From: Synaphobranchus kaupii
Lineage: Eukaryota; Chordata; Actinopteri; Anguilliformes; Synaphobranchidae
DNA: 64,000 nucleotides
Assembly (NCBI GenBank): GCA_029718625.1
Contig: CM056381.1
Span: 54,616,157 to 54,680,156, forward strand
Direction of reading: 5' to 3'
Below, in pieces: positions 39,681-52,838 of the stretch. The translations under genes were made by a program, and so were the position numbers. Numbering within the stretch: position 1 is the first letter of the stretch; each line of letters starts with the position of its first letter. The notes beneath the pieces are model-generated. The model was not told where the DNA came from. It ran no database searches and saw only the letters and a list, made by a program, of their open reading frames with translations.

Positions 39681-41599
39681 GACATTTTGTTAAATATTGG
39701 GACTAGTTAGTCCTCCAGAGTACGCCACACATAAGAAATAACTTTGACTCACCATAAATGTAAACGAGTCTCAAAAAACATTTGCATGTTCAGACATGTA
39801 CGTCATTTATATGGTTTTAAAGATGGAGATCATACTGTAAGTTGCAATATAACGTAACACTGGTGCTCTAGTGTTATAAAGTATTCTTGTTTAATGACAG
39901 AAACGGGTGTTCTTTTCTTCTATTTTCCGAAATTAGTTTTTTCTTTTCTTCTATGGAGTGGATACTGTAGTATTTGAAATACTGAACTAACAAAAAAGAT
40001 GACTACTCCTAAACAAAGTTGATACATTGTAACTGATGGTGAGTGCTCTATCATAACGTTTCACTATACAGGAGACTCCTGAGATTCTGTGTTGCATAAT
40101 ATTGTGGTCATTGCTTAGATTAAAATCTTCGAATGGGAGAATCCATAGATATAAAAACCTAGATACTTAATTTGTCCTGTTCAGATACGTCTGCCATATT
40201 AGGGGGGTCAAGATCTGCATATTACAATGGTAGCGCGTGTATTGACAGATGCAGACTTCCCCTGATAAAATCTATAACTCACATAATTCGCAAGTAATTT
40301 TTATGACATTTTGCTTGCTATAAACGTGAGAAATTTCTGCATAATTACTTGATGTCCAATTTTCTCAGAACAGCTCATTGTAAAGCACCCTTTTAACTAA
40401 TCGCTTTTAATCTCTTAAAGGATAATTTCAAGGTTTTTTTTTTAGACTTGGACCTATTTTTACAAACTAAGGATGATTGGTAACAATAATAATTTTGTCA
40501 TCTTTCTTTGTGGAGTTTTGGTCTCAATGTAAACTGCTTGTCTATGCCTTGAAATGCCTTCTAAATGTGCTCCAAACTTTCACAATAATGTTCAATTTTA
40601 TTGCTTTGATACAAGCCGTTGCAGTGCAGGTATACGGAAGTGTTTGTACAGTGCAAAAAAGTATTGAAAATGAACATTAGTCTAATAAAGTTTTGAGCAA
40701 AAAAAAAAGTTTTGGGTGCCCTAAACTCTGCAAATTATTATAGGGCTACCAATGAGCATGGTGGAAATAGTTACTGAAAATAGGTCTAAGGCGGGATGAA
40801 ATTGAAGTTATCCTTTAATTATAAACCAAAAATTGGGTGTTATAAAAGTGAGTTACTTGAACCTCACACAATAGCTATTTGTAACTATTTTAACAGCCCT
40901 TTTAACTATACCACATTGCCAAACTGCACTCTGCAATTTTTGCAAGACTCAAACTCAGTATTCAAGAGTTCGCCCCATTCCGTTACTAACTTAAGACATT
41001 TCACTGATGTTAAACAGTGAAATTATAGGTTGGGGGAGGGTATTGGCACATTCCACGTTCAGTCTGCCATTAGTCCTCCAAGATTCAGATGCAAATTAGT
41101 TTGGGGGCAGACGAAAGAGAGAGCATGCAGCCATTTTTGTCTAAGCATTCATATGCAAGGTGTTGTGGTATAGTTACCTGACAAGAAGTAACTACCTATT
41201 GACATGGGCTATCAAGATTTCTGGGCACTCCTTGAAGTATTATTGTTATATTTCAATAGGGAGAGCAGTTATCAATGTTTCGAAGTTACATTTTGGAGAT
41301 AGAGTCATGCTGAAATGATTATGGAAGTGGAAGAATTAAAAAGGATGATGGTTTAAAGCTAAATCAGAGGTAAACCTTATGTACGTATGTAGTCTTAATA
41401 TTTTTATGCATTTATGGTTTAAACGCTATAATAATCAAACTGCTTTGAAATCATAGTGAGCACGTTTCTGTTGAAAGTTGATTTATTTGCACAGTTCAGA
41501 TAAGAGAAACACCAATGAGAGGTACACTCTGTATCTATGTCAAAAACAATAGCTTAGTTAGTGTAAAATATGTAGAAATGAGACCCTCCCTCTCCAGCC
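39681..41599. other. Gene-free sequence with a short dispersed repeat
   Basis: Short open frames here (40477-40680, 40796-41020) show no domain. The part at about 40225-40400 (GTGTATTGACAGATGCAGAC onward) matches the sequences just outside the foldback element at 57345-57400 and 63424-63500 in the same orientation. It thus looks like an unoccupied version of that element's target. Confidence 0.5.
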
Positions 41600-42420
41600 T
41601 GCCTCCTCATTGGGGAACAACAGTCAAATCCAAGTACAGGTCCCAAGGGGGGAGAGGAAAGGGGCCATATTAATTTGTTTTTAGTCTGTTTAAATAATTA
41701 CCATTCCCCATCAATTTTGGTCCCAACTAAATAAACATAAACTTTCTGTATAGCTGGGTCTTCAGCCAAGGGCACATGCAGCTCTGCATGATGCTGCCTC
41801 ATGTCCTGCAATATGTCATCACTGAGATCAAAGTCAAATCCATCAACAAGGACATTACTGTGCAAAACACAACATGCAGCAAAGAATGCACTTACTCCCC
41901 GAAGGCTGTATTGCAGTTTACTGCCCGAACTGCCTTAGCATTTGAAATACATGTTGCAAGACATCTGCAAAACATGTTTCAGGCAGCCGTTGATTGAAAG
42001 CATGCTGTTTGCGAGTTGTGGTAACAATGTAGGGGTCATCAGCCATGTATCTGATGGGTAGCCATTGTCACAGACCAGCCACCAATCCCCCAAAGCTATT
42101 GGACTCGGACAGATTGCAGGCATTAAGGTCAGACTCAGGATTGTTTGCGTACTTGTTTTGTGTGGTTGTTCATCGTACAAACCACCTAGAATGTAAATGG
42201 CACTATGGCTGAACTCTGTAAGCAGTTGCATATGAGTACAGGTAATGGCACTGAAAACCAAGCCAATTCAATCTTCAGCACAAAATCCTGCTTGGGTTGC
42301 TCATGCCCAGATGGTGTTATTGGGACTTTAATGTATGCTGGGGCTTTCCTGACTAATGGTGATATCATTGCTTGCTCAGCAGAACAAACGGCTGCTTGGA
42401 ACATGCCTGCAAGCGACTCC
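41600..42420 (-). pseudogene. Harbinger-type (PIF/HARBI1) nuclease remnant
   Basis: On the minus strand, broken pieces follow the order of a Harbinger nuclease. A segment with CDNGYPSDTWLMTP (near 42070) corresponds to the GDSGYP block. Downstream, SLRGVSAFFAACCVLHSNV (near 41850-41900) corresponds to the ACCVLHN block at the end of the nuclease. Several frameshifts and stops separate them and the catalytic residues are not all visible. No Myb-like partner or element ends were found. Confidence 0.6.
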
Positions 42421-42463
42421 AAAGTGTCCTAGAATCAGCTGGAGGTGCAGAATGAAACAACAG

Positions 42464-43146
42464 TGTGAGGGTTGTGTTAAGGTTTGGAGAACCAGACGCG
42501 ACCAATAAGGATTCTAAAAGCGTATCTAAAAAGATACGCAACAAAACACGGAAGTAGCCGCAACAGAGGAGAGGAAAACAAAAGAACGGGAGCAAAACTT
42601 CCCTAGCACAAGCCAAATCAAAGCAACCTCAAAAGGAGGTGAGTCTCGATAGAGAGCGAGAATGAATAACAAAAAAAACCTCGCACACTAAATAATTAGG
42701 CGTAACAGGAGGTAGAGAAACAAAGCAAAAACTCGATAAAACCAGTGAAGGAAAAGAACAGAAAAGAATACCTGTTATCCAGAGCTCTTGTGGCAAAAGA
42801 GCTGACACAAAAGGTAACAGGTAACAAGAAAAAAGGATAAAGAGAAAGATTGGAAATAAAAGAGTGAACCAATCTAATCCTATTTCTCTAACCGAAATGC
42901 AGCGACCGAATTTCCTATACCTTACCGACTTCGTTGTCAACATAGCAAAGACAATATCGAAGTGAGGAAATGCGGAAGTCCTGAGGTATTTATAGCCGGC
43001 AGGAAACGCAAAACAGGTGTAGGGAATAATTGTCGGGCAAGATACAAACACCGGAATGGAGACGGAAAGAATCCGATAGAGCGTCCTGACGACGCCAAAA
43101 AGGAAACCAAAACGTAGAACCGCAAAGGCTGCAAATAACCATGACA
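42464..43146 (-). repeat. Solo LTR, minus orientation
   Basis: Read on the minus strand it starts TGTCATGGTTATTTGCAG and ends CCCTCACA, with 5-bp flanking duplications AACAG (42459-42463 and 43147-43151). A TATA-like GGCTATAAATACC lies at about 42995, in the expected promoter place. No internal retroviral sequence adjoins it. The 172-codon open frame on the minus strand (43147-42629) is a by-product of this LTR, not a gene. The TGTCATGG start is shared with the gag-only element at 457-5515. Confidence 0.8.
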
Positions 43147-43489
43147 AACAGCAGTCACCTTCAAAGGGAAATTAAAACAGGGACCTTGGTTTTTGAGATT
43201 GGAATTCTATACTGTGTTCTTCTGCAGAGATTGAGGATGTCTATCTTGTGTGGTAGATTCAATGGCCCAAAATATCAACCCTATAACTTTCAAACCTTCA
43301 GTCCTGGCCTATGCTCCTCAGCCGGCAGTGGGAGAGTTAGGCCCCTCATCAGTGTAATGTTCAATTACAATCAATAAAATGTGGCACAAGCATATAAACC
43401 CACTTCACACTGAACACAGACAGTACTGTCAGCAGCTCTCACTGACACACCCACCAGTGTTTATGAAGAAATGGTAGCAGATGAGAGGG

Positions 43490-43730
43490 CTTTTTCTGGA
43501 GTGCTGTTCCCTTGTTCTGACTCAGTATCCTACTTCTAAAGCACTGTTATCTTGTTCTCAGTATGCCATTGCTAAAGCACTGTCCTGTTCTGACTGAGTA
43601 TCCCATTTCTAAAGCACCGTTCTCCTGTTATGCTGGGATATTCCCTTCCAAAGCTCTGTTCTCCTGTTCTGGTGGGGCATTCCCTTTATAAGTACTGTTC
43701 TGCTTGAGTATTCCATTCTTAAAGGGGTGC
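43490..43730 (+). repeat. Degenerate minisatellite, about 40-45 bp units
   Basis: About five or six imperfect units share the words AAAGCACTGTTCTCCTGTTCTG and AGTATCCCATT. No gene is seen. Confidence 0.6.
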
Positions 43731-43734
43731 CCTG

Positions 43735-44889
43735 AGTGCTAAGTGGCCAAACCGTGTGGCTGGGGCTGTAGCTGTGTTTGTCCAGCTGATACTAAATTCC
43801 TCTGCTCATTGAAACATCCTCCAGTTCTGTTCAAGCCCAGAACATTTTCAACAGCACACATGTTGAATAGAAGTGTTTTAATGGTTCAGAGGTTTAATGC
43901 TTTTTGCTATAATGTGTTATATTAACAGGGCAGACAATGCCAAAAGGATTTATGATACTGAAGGTGTTGGTTATAAACAGAAAGGCCATCTTACTCTCTA
44001 AACTGCTCATCAAATTGTACAAATCAGAGATCTGTTCCTGGACTGGATTATACAGAACATTCTGTACATCTGGCACATACCTAGCAGTACTGCTGGTGCA
44101 TTTGAATCAGGGCTCAGGCTCGTAACCGCCCCTGACACCAAATTTTGATGGTCTCGGTCTCATCTTGGATTTGCAGTAAAAAGTTTACTCAATTTTTGAA
44201 TTGACCTATCGGTAGGCTCCTCCCCAAACCAGAAATTGTCCAATCATACTTTAGCAACCGTTACTATGCGTTCTGACCTCGGTCAAGTGGTTCGGTCAAG
44301 GTGCACTGAAACCAATGGAAAGATTGCAGTAGCTCACTGAAAATCGTGAAAAAAAACATAAATTGAGTCAGACAGGATGGTGAAAAGATTTGCTTGGGGT
44401 ACCTGTAATACCTACACTGGGTACCCTGAAAGATTGGAGGGAGAAGACATTTTTGTCCCTTTTCTGAAACCCAACTTATGTAAATGTCCCAGTGCTGCTC
44501 ACAAAGTGACATTAACGTTTGCGCTTCAGTTATTGAGACCGCACTGCTGTAATATTAATGCCGGTCTTGGAGCTAGTAAAGCCAGCTATCATTACCACCA
44601 TATCTGATGTGATCTGAACAACAGCCAACTTGAGGTAACATTAAGTTATTTAACGTTATAGCTGGTGTTAACGTTAGCTCGGCTGACCAGACCTCTTTTT
44701 TCTGGACAGGTATTCTTTTGGGACTGAAAATATCCGTCCAGACAGGATTTCTAGCCTAGCTCATCCTGGCACATTTTTTTCTTATTTTGGTTCTGTACTC
44801 TAACACTGAGTTTGAAAGGATACAATGACAATGACAACCCCCCCCCCCCCTTTTCGGGCATCAAAAAATATTGGACAGTTTAACATAAT
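43735..44889. other. Gene-free sequence
   Basis: No coding signal. A short GGTCTCGGTCTCATCTTGG fragment near 44150 resembles the subterminal repeats of the hAT MITE at 14390-15635. A run of C lies at 44838-44850. Confidence 0.4.
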
Positions 44890-45195
44890 GTAGAATAAAG
44901 TAATCATTTATAATATTTGGTCACATATACTTTGCATGCCATGACTTGACCCAACAATATCAAAAGACTCTTGATATCTTATTTTCTGGTACTCTTACAA
45001 GCGATACTATAACTTCTCTGCATTTGAATGGATCCCTGGGAATTGGGGGGTGGGACTAGATTTAACTGTAAATTATGCTGGAACAGTATGAATAAATGGT
45101 TGGCGAAATGGCTGTAAGTCATCAAGGGCCTGAGGTTTCAAACGAGCCTCAAACCATCACTCTGCTGCCAGATATGCAGTAGATATGGATGGATT
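44890..45195 (+). repeat. Fragment of the shared Tc1-passenger sequence
   Basis: The stretch with GCGATACTATAACTTCTCTG and CAAACCATCACTCTGCTGCC matches about 1610-1890 in the palindromic MITE and, inverted, 50200-50530. It lacks obvious terminal repeats here. Confidence 0.7.
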
Positions 45196-45497
45196 TGAGT
45201 TCAAATAGTGTTAAAACGCAGCTGGTTTGCCAGACACAGTTCATCCTTTTGTCTCAGTTCTCTCTTAATGTCTCAGTTTCTATTGTCTCATTGGTTCATC
45301 AGAATCCTGCAATACCATGTTTGTTACCATGGAGAACTGTTAGACCAGAAAAAAGAATAAGTTTATTTTTGTGAAGCTGTATTATAGTATATTATTGAAT
45401 CAGTCCCCCCAGAAGTCCACAGTAAAAAATCAGTGGATTCCACAGTGGATTTTAAAAATTCTGCAATATTCTGCAACCATTAAACAAATCATGTTAA

Positions 45498-46034
45498 CCC
45501 TTTCATGCATGAATTATTACATAACAGAGCAATATTTTTTTTCACATCAAACTCCGCATGTGTTTCACCCGCCTAGGTCACAGGAATGTGCCCCAAATGG
45601 CACCTTGAAAACATAGACCACACATGCAGATTACAACTCTTGATGCATGATGTCCACTTCAGTGGACAGAAGGTTTTTTGTATACAATACAGGAACTAAG
45701 GTAATTTTTTGTTACAAATATAACTAATTCTGCTCCTTGCATCTTCCGTAATAAGAATATATATTTTTAACATGCTCTTTTCTCTAGGAGTAGAAGGTTT
45801 TCACAGCTAAACCAGAGAGAGTTTGTAAGTTTCTACCTCCACCTACCATTTTGACCTTCGCTGTATCAAAACTAGAAAAGCCAATAAAATATAACAAGAT
45901 GGAACATATCAAAATTTAGGCAAAGGTGCAAGGAATCTGCTCTGATATTTTTTGGAGATCACAAATGTTTTTGACTATGTTAAAATAGACTTTGAAAAGC
46001 CTGTCCACTGTAGTGGACTCCATGCATGAAAGGG
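45498..46034. mobile_element. piggyBac-type MITE (537 bp)
   Basis: Inverted ends CCCTTTCATGCATG (14 bp) are flanked by TTAA (45494-45497 and 46035-46038). Subterminal TCCACT-AGTGGA motifs occur near both ends. It has no coding capacity. Confidence 0.85.
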
Positions 46035-46038
46035 TTAA

Positions 46039-47059
46039 AGATTATTTATGTTGCCTTTTTTAATGAAAAAATAGTCTACATATCCTTAGGAAACAACATT
46101 TATTTATAAAATTAAGTTATTTTAAAAATAAAACTTAAGAGTAAAAAAAATACATTCAGTTAATTAAATTTAACACTGCTGGTGTACATTTAACATCCTA
46201 GGGTGCTAAATGTACACAACCATTTGTGCTGTGTTTGCTAGCAGATTAATAAAATGTAGTGCATTTAAAAAACATACTAAAAAATACATTCGGATCATTA
46301 GTGCATTACTCTTCCTTTGCAGGCCATTAAAATAAAATATAACGAGTGCAAAGATTTGTAACATTCAACTTCTTTGTAAATAGTGTTTATCATTTATCAT
46401 TTGAGCTGAACAGCAGGGAGAACAGCTGTACAGTACCAGCTATCCAGTACAGTTTATTCCCTATCACTGTAAGAGGAATCTCCAATGTCATCAGTGGAGG
46501 GCATGATGCACTGCATATACAAATTGTAATACAGGAAGAGGAGGGCTTTAATGTTGGCCTGAGAGAGTGACCTCCTTCGGACTGACAAGATTATCTTGTA
46601 AATACTGTTTGATCTTTCCACATCAGCAGTGTATCACACAGTCTTATCTGTACATCTTGGCCAGCTTAGAGAGATGAGGCAGTTTATCCTGCATGCTGTC
46701 CCAGAACAGGTCTGTGTCCACAAATCCAGATGCTGAAGCTGAGACTGTAGCAGGGCCACAGTTGGTTCTTTCAGCATGCATGCAGTATTGTCTGTTGCAA
46801 AAGATATGACATTTTCAGGTTTCCACGGAAATCCACAGACAACAAATAACAGTAAAGTTCGTATCCTTATCTTGGCAAAAAAAAGTTTCATTTTTTGGTG
46901 AGAAGAGCCTAGGATTATGCCTGTAGTAAAAAGGGGTTGAAAAACAGCAATCATTTTATTTTTGGGCTTGTGCAAAAAAAAGTGGTGCTAGAGTAAGGGT
47001 TAAAATCATTTTGTTCAGTTTAGAATCACCATACCTGTGGTCAGTTCTCTGCCATATTG
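46039..47059. other. Gene-free AT-rich sequence
   Basis: The minus frame at 46975-46634 (113 codons) has no recognisable domain and is not supported as a gene. No repeat edges were seen. Confidence 0.4.
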
Positions 47060-47320
47060 GCATTGGGAACACATTTATCTCAATGATACAAACCCATCTG
47101 CAATGGTGTTAAATGGAACAATAGTTAAACTATTCCCAATCACCAGGTGGTCACATCAGGGCTGCCCACTCTCCTCTGTTATTTGTTATTTAATCTCAGG
47201 AGCCGGTTGCTCATGTCATGCAGTGCATAAGTCTGTTCAGTATGACCCCATAGTCATCAAGTACTCCGCCCACTATATATCATTATATGCTGATGATATT
47301 CTCCTTTTCTGTCATAGTAC
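47060..47320 (+). pseudogene. Fragment of L1-type reverse transcriptase
   Basis: One frame contains a GCPLS block (from SHQGCPLSS) and, about 50 residues later, HYISLYADDILLF, the catalytic YADD core in the spacing of L1/Tx1-type reverse transcriptases. The fragment ends where a Tc1 remnant begins at 47326. Neither end of the LINE is visible. Confidence 0.7.
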
Positions 47321-47325
47321 ATATA

Positions 47326-47778
47326 CACTGCCTGGCCAAAAAAAAAGTCGCTGGAGGCAGTGTTATGATCTGGGGTTGTTTCAATTGGTCAGGTCTAGGC
47401 TCAGCAACGTTATGCAGCAATAAAATGAGGCATGTTCCAGGACGACAATGCCAAGATTCATCGGGCTCAAATTGTGAAAGAGTGGTTCAGGGAGCATGAG
47501 GAATCATTTTCACACATGAATTGGCCACCAGAGTCCTGACCTTAACCCCACTGAAAGTCTTTGGGATGTGCTGGAGAAGACTTTACGGAGTGGTTAGACT
47601 CTCCTGTCATCAATACAAGATCTCGGCCAAAAATGAATGCAACTCTGGGCGGAAATAAATGTTATGACGTTGCATTAGGTTGTCGAAACAATGCCACGAC
47701 GAATGCGCGCCGTAATTAAAGCTAAAGGCGGTCCAACTAAATATTAGAGTGTGCAACTTTTTTTTTGGCCAGGCAGTG
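47326..47778 (+). mobile_element. Internally deleted Tc1-like element
   Basis: The ends CACTGCCTGGCC-AAAAAAAA are inverted, with TA on both sides (47324-47325 and 47779-47780). The plus strand retains GGSVMIWGCFNWSG, a damaged DDN block and a SPDLNP-like block of a DD34E transposase. It is a sister of 32105-32647, with a different internal deletion. Confidence 0.85.
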
Positions 47779-47786
47779 TAGAATGA

Positions 47787-48345
47787 TTTTCTACATTTCT
47801 ACATATACACCTACATTAAATTATTACATTTTGAATCTTTTATTTTTCCCACTACTGAGATCATTCTTAATAGGAGAGAATATGTATTTAAAAGCACATG
47901 ACTAGGAATTATGAATCATAAAAATTTCACTAGATGATACAAAATCTTTTTAAAAATTTGCTGGAAAACTGTTAAAAAGAGCCTCGGATCATAATGATAA
48001 TATGTTTTGAACGGCATTTGTATCATCATCAGTAAGAAGCCAGTAAGAATTATTCACAACTTTTCAGAAATTTTCTACATTTCTACATATACACCTACAT
48101 TAAATTATTACATTTTGAATCTTTTATTTTTCCCACTACTGAGATCATTCTTAATAGGAGAGAATATGTATTAAAAAGCACATGACTAGGAATTATGAAT
48201 CATAATAATTTCACTAGATGATACAAAATCTTTAAAAAAAATTAGCTGGAAAACTGTTAAAAAATAGCCTCGGATCATAATGATAATATGTTTTGAAGGG
48301 CATTTGTATCATCATCAGTAAGAAGCCAGTAAGAATTATTCACAA
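47787..48345 (+). repeat. Tandem duplication, two copies of about 284 bp
   Basis: 47787-48060 and 48071-48345 match almost base for base (ATTTTCTACATTTCTACATA ... AGAATTATTCACAAC), differing at a few positions and in A/T run lengths. The duplication looks recent. Confidence 0.9.
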
Positions 48346-48349
48346 CTGT

Positions 48350-50086
48350 TCTGACCTAAATGGAAACTATGTGGAAAGCCAGAAGATTCTTAAATTTGAT
48401 ATGGCTACTGTTAATTCCTTGTTTTTGGAATTTAAAATTGAGCACATATCTTATTTCTCAGTCTCAGCAGGGTTTGACCTGTAATCCTTTTTATGGGTGT
48501 TTGCATTCTACTGTTGCACTGTTCTCATGCTAAATTTTGTGCGGCCTCCAAAGGACTTTAGGGAAGCAGGTGAGTCAGAACAAAGGTGGCAGCCAAAAGA
48601 GTTTAACTGTGGAAAAAGCTGTTTATATTCAAAAGGTCTGATGTGTTTTTATAGACAGGAAACCAAGTGTTGGTTCCTCAGTCTAAAACTAAGGGGGAGC
48701 AACACAGTGTTTTTCTTCCAGATGGCACCGTGTAATTGTGTTACTTAGGAGTGAATCACAGCAGAAGAGCAGCATCCTGGGTTGTATGAATCTCTATCAA
48801 TATTAGATGGCACTCATCAGGTTTGTATTCTTACAGTTAGTGAACAAAAAATGGAAACACTATTGTAAAGCCACTTAATAGGGTGTCGGGACTGTGTGCA
48901 TAGTCAGTACGGCCTGCATGCACCATAGCACCTCAGACGTCATTCTTAAATTTCCCATCAATGCTCTTTTGGTTTCAGACATGGTGCCTGAGAAGGCCAT
49001 GCTAAGTGTGCTTGGTCGCCTTCTGACTTCTTATCCTTCAGGTTAATAATGAAGTAATCTTGCATCCCCAACTCAATAGTATCCCTCAACAACTCACCCA
49101 TACTCACTCCTCTACACCCACACACTTAGCTCTCCATGTATCATTCAAGTCAGACTAAGAAGAAGTGAGTGAAGGTACCACAATGGGTATGGAGACTGTC
49201 CTCAGAGTACCGAGTGCATAATGCCTTCAGCTGTACACAATTTGCTCAAATGCTGTTTGGGCTGAATTCTGAGCTTCATTAAGTCCCTGTAAAAATACAG
49301 TCAGTTTAAGATTACTGTGTAATGCAGTTTGGTTATCAAAAGTTGTAGTCCTGTGCCACATCTTACTTACAAAGCACAGTTCCACACACTGACTCCATTT
49401 AGAGGTTAAACTGGCTGCAATGCTGATGTTATCACCCCTCAAATGAAAAATGCACTATGTGAAGACCTCATGTGATACATTCCTGTTACAAAACGCAGAA
49501 TATTGGGACACGTTAAACTGGTTGATAGAAGCATAGCATAGGCTACTCCATCGGTTGACTGACCCATGATATTTGTCCATTAATTCCAGCCATGCTCGTA
49601 TCTCTTATTAATACACCGTTACTATTATGTGCTATTTTAATTGAACATTCATATCTATGTGCTGTGTAAGGGGAAAAGGCCTGAACCTTGGGAGAGGAAA
49701 CTCCCTTCTCTCATAGACCTGATTGGTGTGCACTGTGACTGATTCATAGGTGTCAACCTCTGGAGAGACTGCTGCCCTTATTTTCATGCCTGCAAAAGTG
49801 TATAAATTCACCAAAAACAATATAGAACATTATCTGTCTATTATCTATTAAAATGACTAGCCACCACAGTTATTTGTCTGATTCAAGTTTATTTAATATA
49901 CATGTATGTACTGTATTTAGGAATACGGGTCACTTTTAGCAGACGGGTCACTTTTCACATAATAATGACTGTGTAGCCGACATACAAATTCAGCAAGGTG
50001 CTCATTTTAAAATGGTTAAACAGTCACAGAGACACCCCACATGACTGACCCCACACACTTACAACTCAGTGCAGGAGAGATACATA
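48350..50086. other. Gene-free sequence
   Basis: The open frames here (48497-48748, 49442-49227, 49820-49632) are short and lack domains. No repeats with clear edges were found. Confidence 0.4.
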
Positions 50087-50789
50087 CAGTTGAAGTCGGA
50101 AGTTTACATACACTTAGGTTGAAGTCATGAAAACTAATTTACTAATTTTAATAACCTAACTTGAAGGGTTTCTTTTCCTGACTTATTTTTCCATAGAGTT
50201 CAATAGGAAAATTTGTCAGGAGAAACAACCCTTAAAGTGATCCATCCATATCTACTGCATATCTGGCAGCAGAGTGATGGTTTGAGGCTTGTTTGATACC
50301 TCAGACCCTTTATGACTTACAGCCATTTTACCAATCATATATTCCATACTGTTCCAGCATAATTTACAGCTAAATCTAGTCCCACCCCCCAATTCCCATA
50401 GAGATCCATTCAAATGCAGAGCCGTTATAGTATCGCTTGTAAGAGTACCAGAAAATAAGATATCAAGAGTCTTTTGATGTTGTTGGGTCACAGACATCAG
50501 GAAGTCATGGCATGCAAAGGATATGCAAACAAATATTAAAAATTTAAAGGCACAGTCAACTTAGTGTATGTAAACTCTTCTGACCCACTGGAATTGTGAT
50601 ATAGTGAATTAAAAGTGAAATAATCTGTCTGTAAACAGTTGTTGGAAAAATTACTTGTGTTATGCACAAAGTAGATGTCCTAACTGACTTGCCAACACTC
50701 ACAGTTTGCTAACATGAAATCTGTGGAGTGGTTAAAAATGAGCTTTAATGACTTCAACCTAAGTGTATGTAAACTTCCGACTTCAACTA
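50087..50789. mobile_element. MITE with Sleeping-Beauty-like Tc1 ends
   Basis: The left end CAGTTGAAGTCGGAAGTTTA follows a TA, and the right end is its inverse (to about 50789, then TA). This terminal sequence is that of the salmonid-type Tc1 elements from which Sleeping Beauty was built. The interior has no transposase; instead, 50190-50530 is the reverse complement of the passenger sequence shared with 1351-2518 and 44890-45195. Confidence 0.88.
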
Positions 50790-50921
50790 TAGATATACCA
50801 CAATTTCCTAAATTATGCATGAGTTGTGTTGCATAAACTTGTGGCACTTTTAATGCAGTTTTGCTATCTTACTAGCCTACATAACAGCTTTGATAGCCTA
50901 ATCAGGCTACGTTAGCATTAA

Positions 50922-51620
50922 CCTCTTGCTGCCAAACGCCCCCTAGCGTTAACGCGGGCGGTACAGAAGCTATTAAATTATACATTTAATTAATTTAATA
51001 ATATATAATAAACTGCTCACCTCAATATTTTGATTAAATATCCTTAAGATATATCCATTCCTTCTGGGAAAGTGGTTTTTAAGCCCAAAACATCGAGTTA
51101 AAACTTTGTAAATAACGTTGGAAACTCCGATATAATTCCCAAACGTGTATGGCAGCTTGATGTCACATCATAAACAATGTGCTGATAAACTGTTCTGCTT
51201 AATTGTATTTCACAAAACTTTGGTTTGAAAAATCATTATACCTTTAGGCTTCAAGAAAAAATACTTTAAAACTTTCATATGGCTGTCCATGATTTTTTTC
51301 CAATTTTAAACCGACTTGTGCTTTTCTGCACTTCATCATGAGTAGTTCGGCTGTGCTCAGTTTGCCGTTGTGAAACTCAGCCAGTTTCTGGAGTACCAAT
51401 CCCGTGGCTTAGTATATTTTAGCCAAAAGGGTTTTGTACTTGATTGCAGAGATTTATGCAAAACCGTCGTCAATTGGGTGTATTTCTTTGACTGATAGCA
51501 CAATAGGCCTATCTGAAGTGGGAAAAACTCGACCCACCTCCACTTCAAGTATTATTTGCTTTCCATTGGGTTTTAAAACTGTCTGTCAAATATTCCAGCC
51601 AATAGCCAAGACTCTTATCT
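50922..51620 (+). mobile_element. Truncated left part of the piggyBac-like family
   Basis: It starts CCTCTTGCTGCCAAACGCCC after TTAA (50918-50921) and matches 10485-11195 closely, including GGAAAGTGGTTTTTAAGCCC and GGCTTCAAGAAAAAATAC. The match stops near 51620; no right end is present. Confidence 0.8.
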
Positions 51621-51769
51621 TTCAGACAAGCACAAATTCCTCATTCAACACAAAGCTTTCAGAAGTCAGTTTGAATTTACGGCGCAAAATTAGTTTGTCG
51701 GGTTGTGAGTGTTTGAGACTCAAACTTTGAGTTGGGGCAGATCTGCACGAACTGTCCCATGAATGTAAC

Positions 51770-52838
51770 ATCATGTCACTTAGTTCGGATGGTTTTATTG
51801 GGGAAATGGAATGGTTGGAGCAGAGAAACATTAAAAGAGATGGAAAAGGGAGAGGAGAGAGAGAGGAAGACGGGCGAGGGAGAAGAGTTGGTCGGATGAG
51901 AGTTCAGGGCAGCGGAGTAACTACAAAAAACCGAGACCCAATTGTGATGAGAGGCAAGTAACACAAACACAGGGAAATGAATGGAAGGTTGTGATTGTGT
52001 TTAACAAGGAGGCAGGGCATTATCATCCGATCCAACGAACTAAAGCTATCGAGAATGAGATAGGTAAAATCAAGTTTGCCAGATTTATGAATGACAAAAG
52101 GGTAGCCTACTGATCTTTGCAATGAGCAGACAGCAGCAGGAAAAGATCCTCAGCATGGGTTCACTTAATGGGGAAAAGATGACCGCACATGTCCCAGGTG
52201 CAACAGCAAAATTGAGAGTAGTCATAACGGGGGTACCTCTAGTCATGGCTATGGAAGATGTCAAAAACGAAATTCGGGGGGGCAAGGTGGTTGATGCCAC
52301 AAGACTCAAAAGTAACAGGGATGGTACGCTGAAGCACAGCCTTTTGGTTGTAGTTCAGTTTGAAAATACGCTCCCAAAGTCAGTGCAAATGGGATATATG
52401 AACTACAATGTTAGAGAGTTTATCCCTAAACCACTTAGGTGCTTCAAGTGTCAAAGGATGGGACATACAGCACAGCAATGCAAGGGTAAAGGAAGGTGTG
52501 CTAGATGCGGTGGGGACCATGAATATGGTAAATGCGGTAAAGATACCAAGATTAAGTGTTGCAATTGTGGGGGTAACAGTGCTGCATTTGGAGGGTGTGA
52601 AGCGCAGAAGCAAGCACAAGAAGTGCAAAGATTCAAAATAATGAACAAGGTGTCATATGCTGAGGCATTAAGAAAGGTGAGGGATGCAGGTGTAAGTCAC
52701 AGACCTGATCCCAGTGGGACTGCCCAAAGAAGTGAAACATATAGACCTAATGCCACAGTGGCCAGTGCACAGATCTATAGACAACCTATTTGCACCCACA
52801 TATGTAAAGTGACTGATGACATGATGTTAGTGACATAA
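51770..52838 (+). pseudogene. I-type LINE ORF1 with three CCHC-type knuckles
   Basis: The upstream part (51770-52110) encodes a basic head and a segment starting GNEWKVVIVFNKEAGHYHP, with a stop near 51959 and another break near 52112. The long frame 52122-52838 then has an RRM-like or esterase-free linker followed by knuckles CFKCQRMGHTAQQC, CARCGGDHEYGKC and CCNCGGNSAAFGGC (about residues 107-167). The protein would bind the element's RNA. The knuckle triplet and its spacing are typical of I/Jockey ORF1. Confidence 0.82.

Noticed and set aside
42629..43147. 172-codon open frame on the minus strand with hydrophobic stretches
   Set aside because: It coincides with a solo LTR with defined ends and a 5-bp duplication; the hydrophobic look comes from T-rich LTR sequence.
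46634..46975. 113-codon minus frame
   Set aside because: No recognisable domain, no neighbouring gene signals; indistinguishable from a chance frame.
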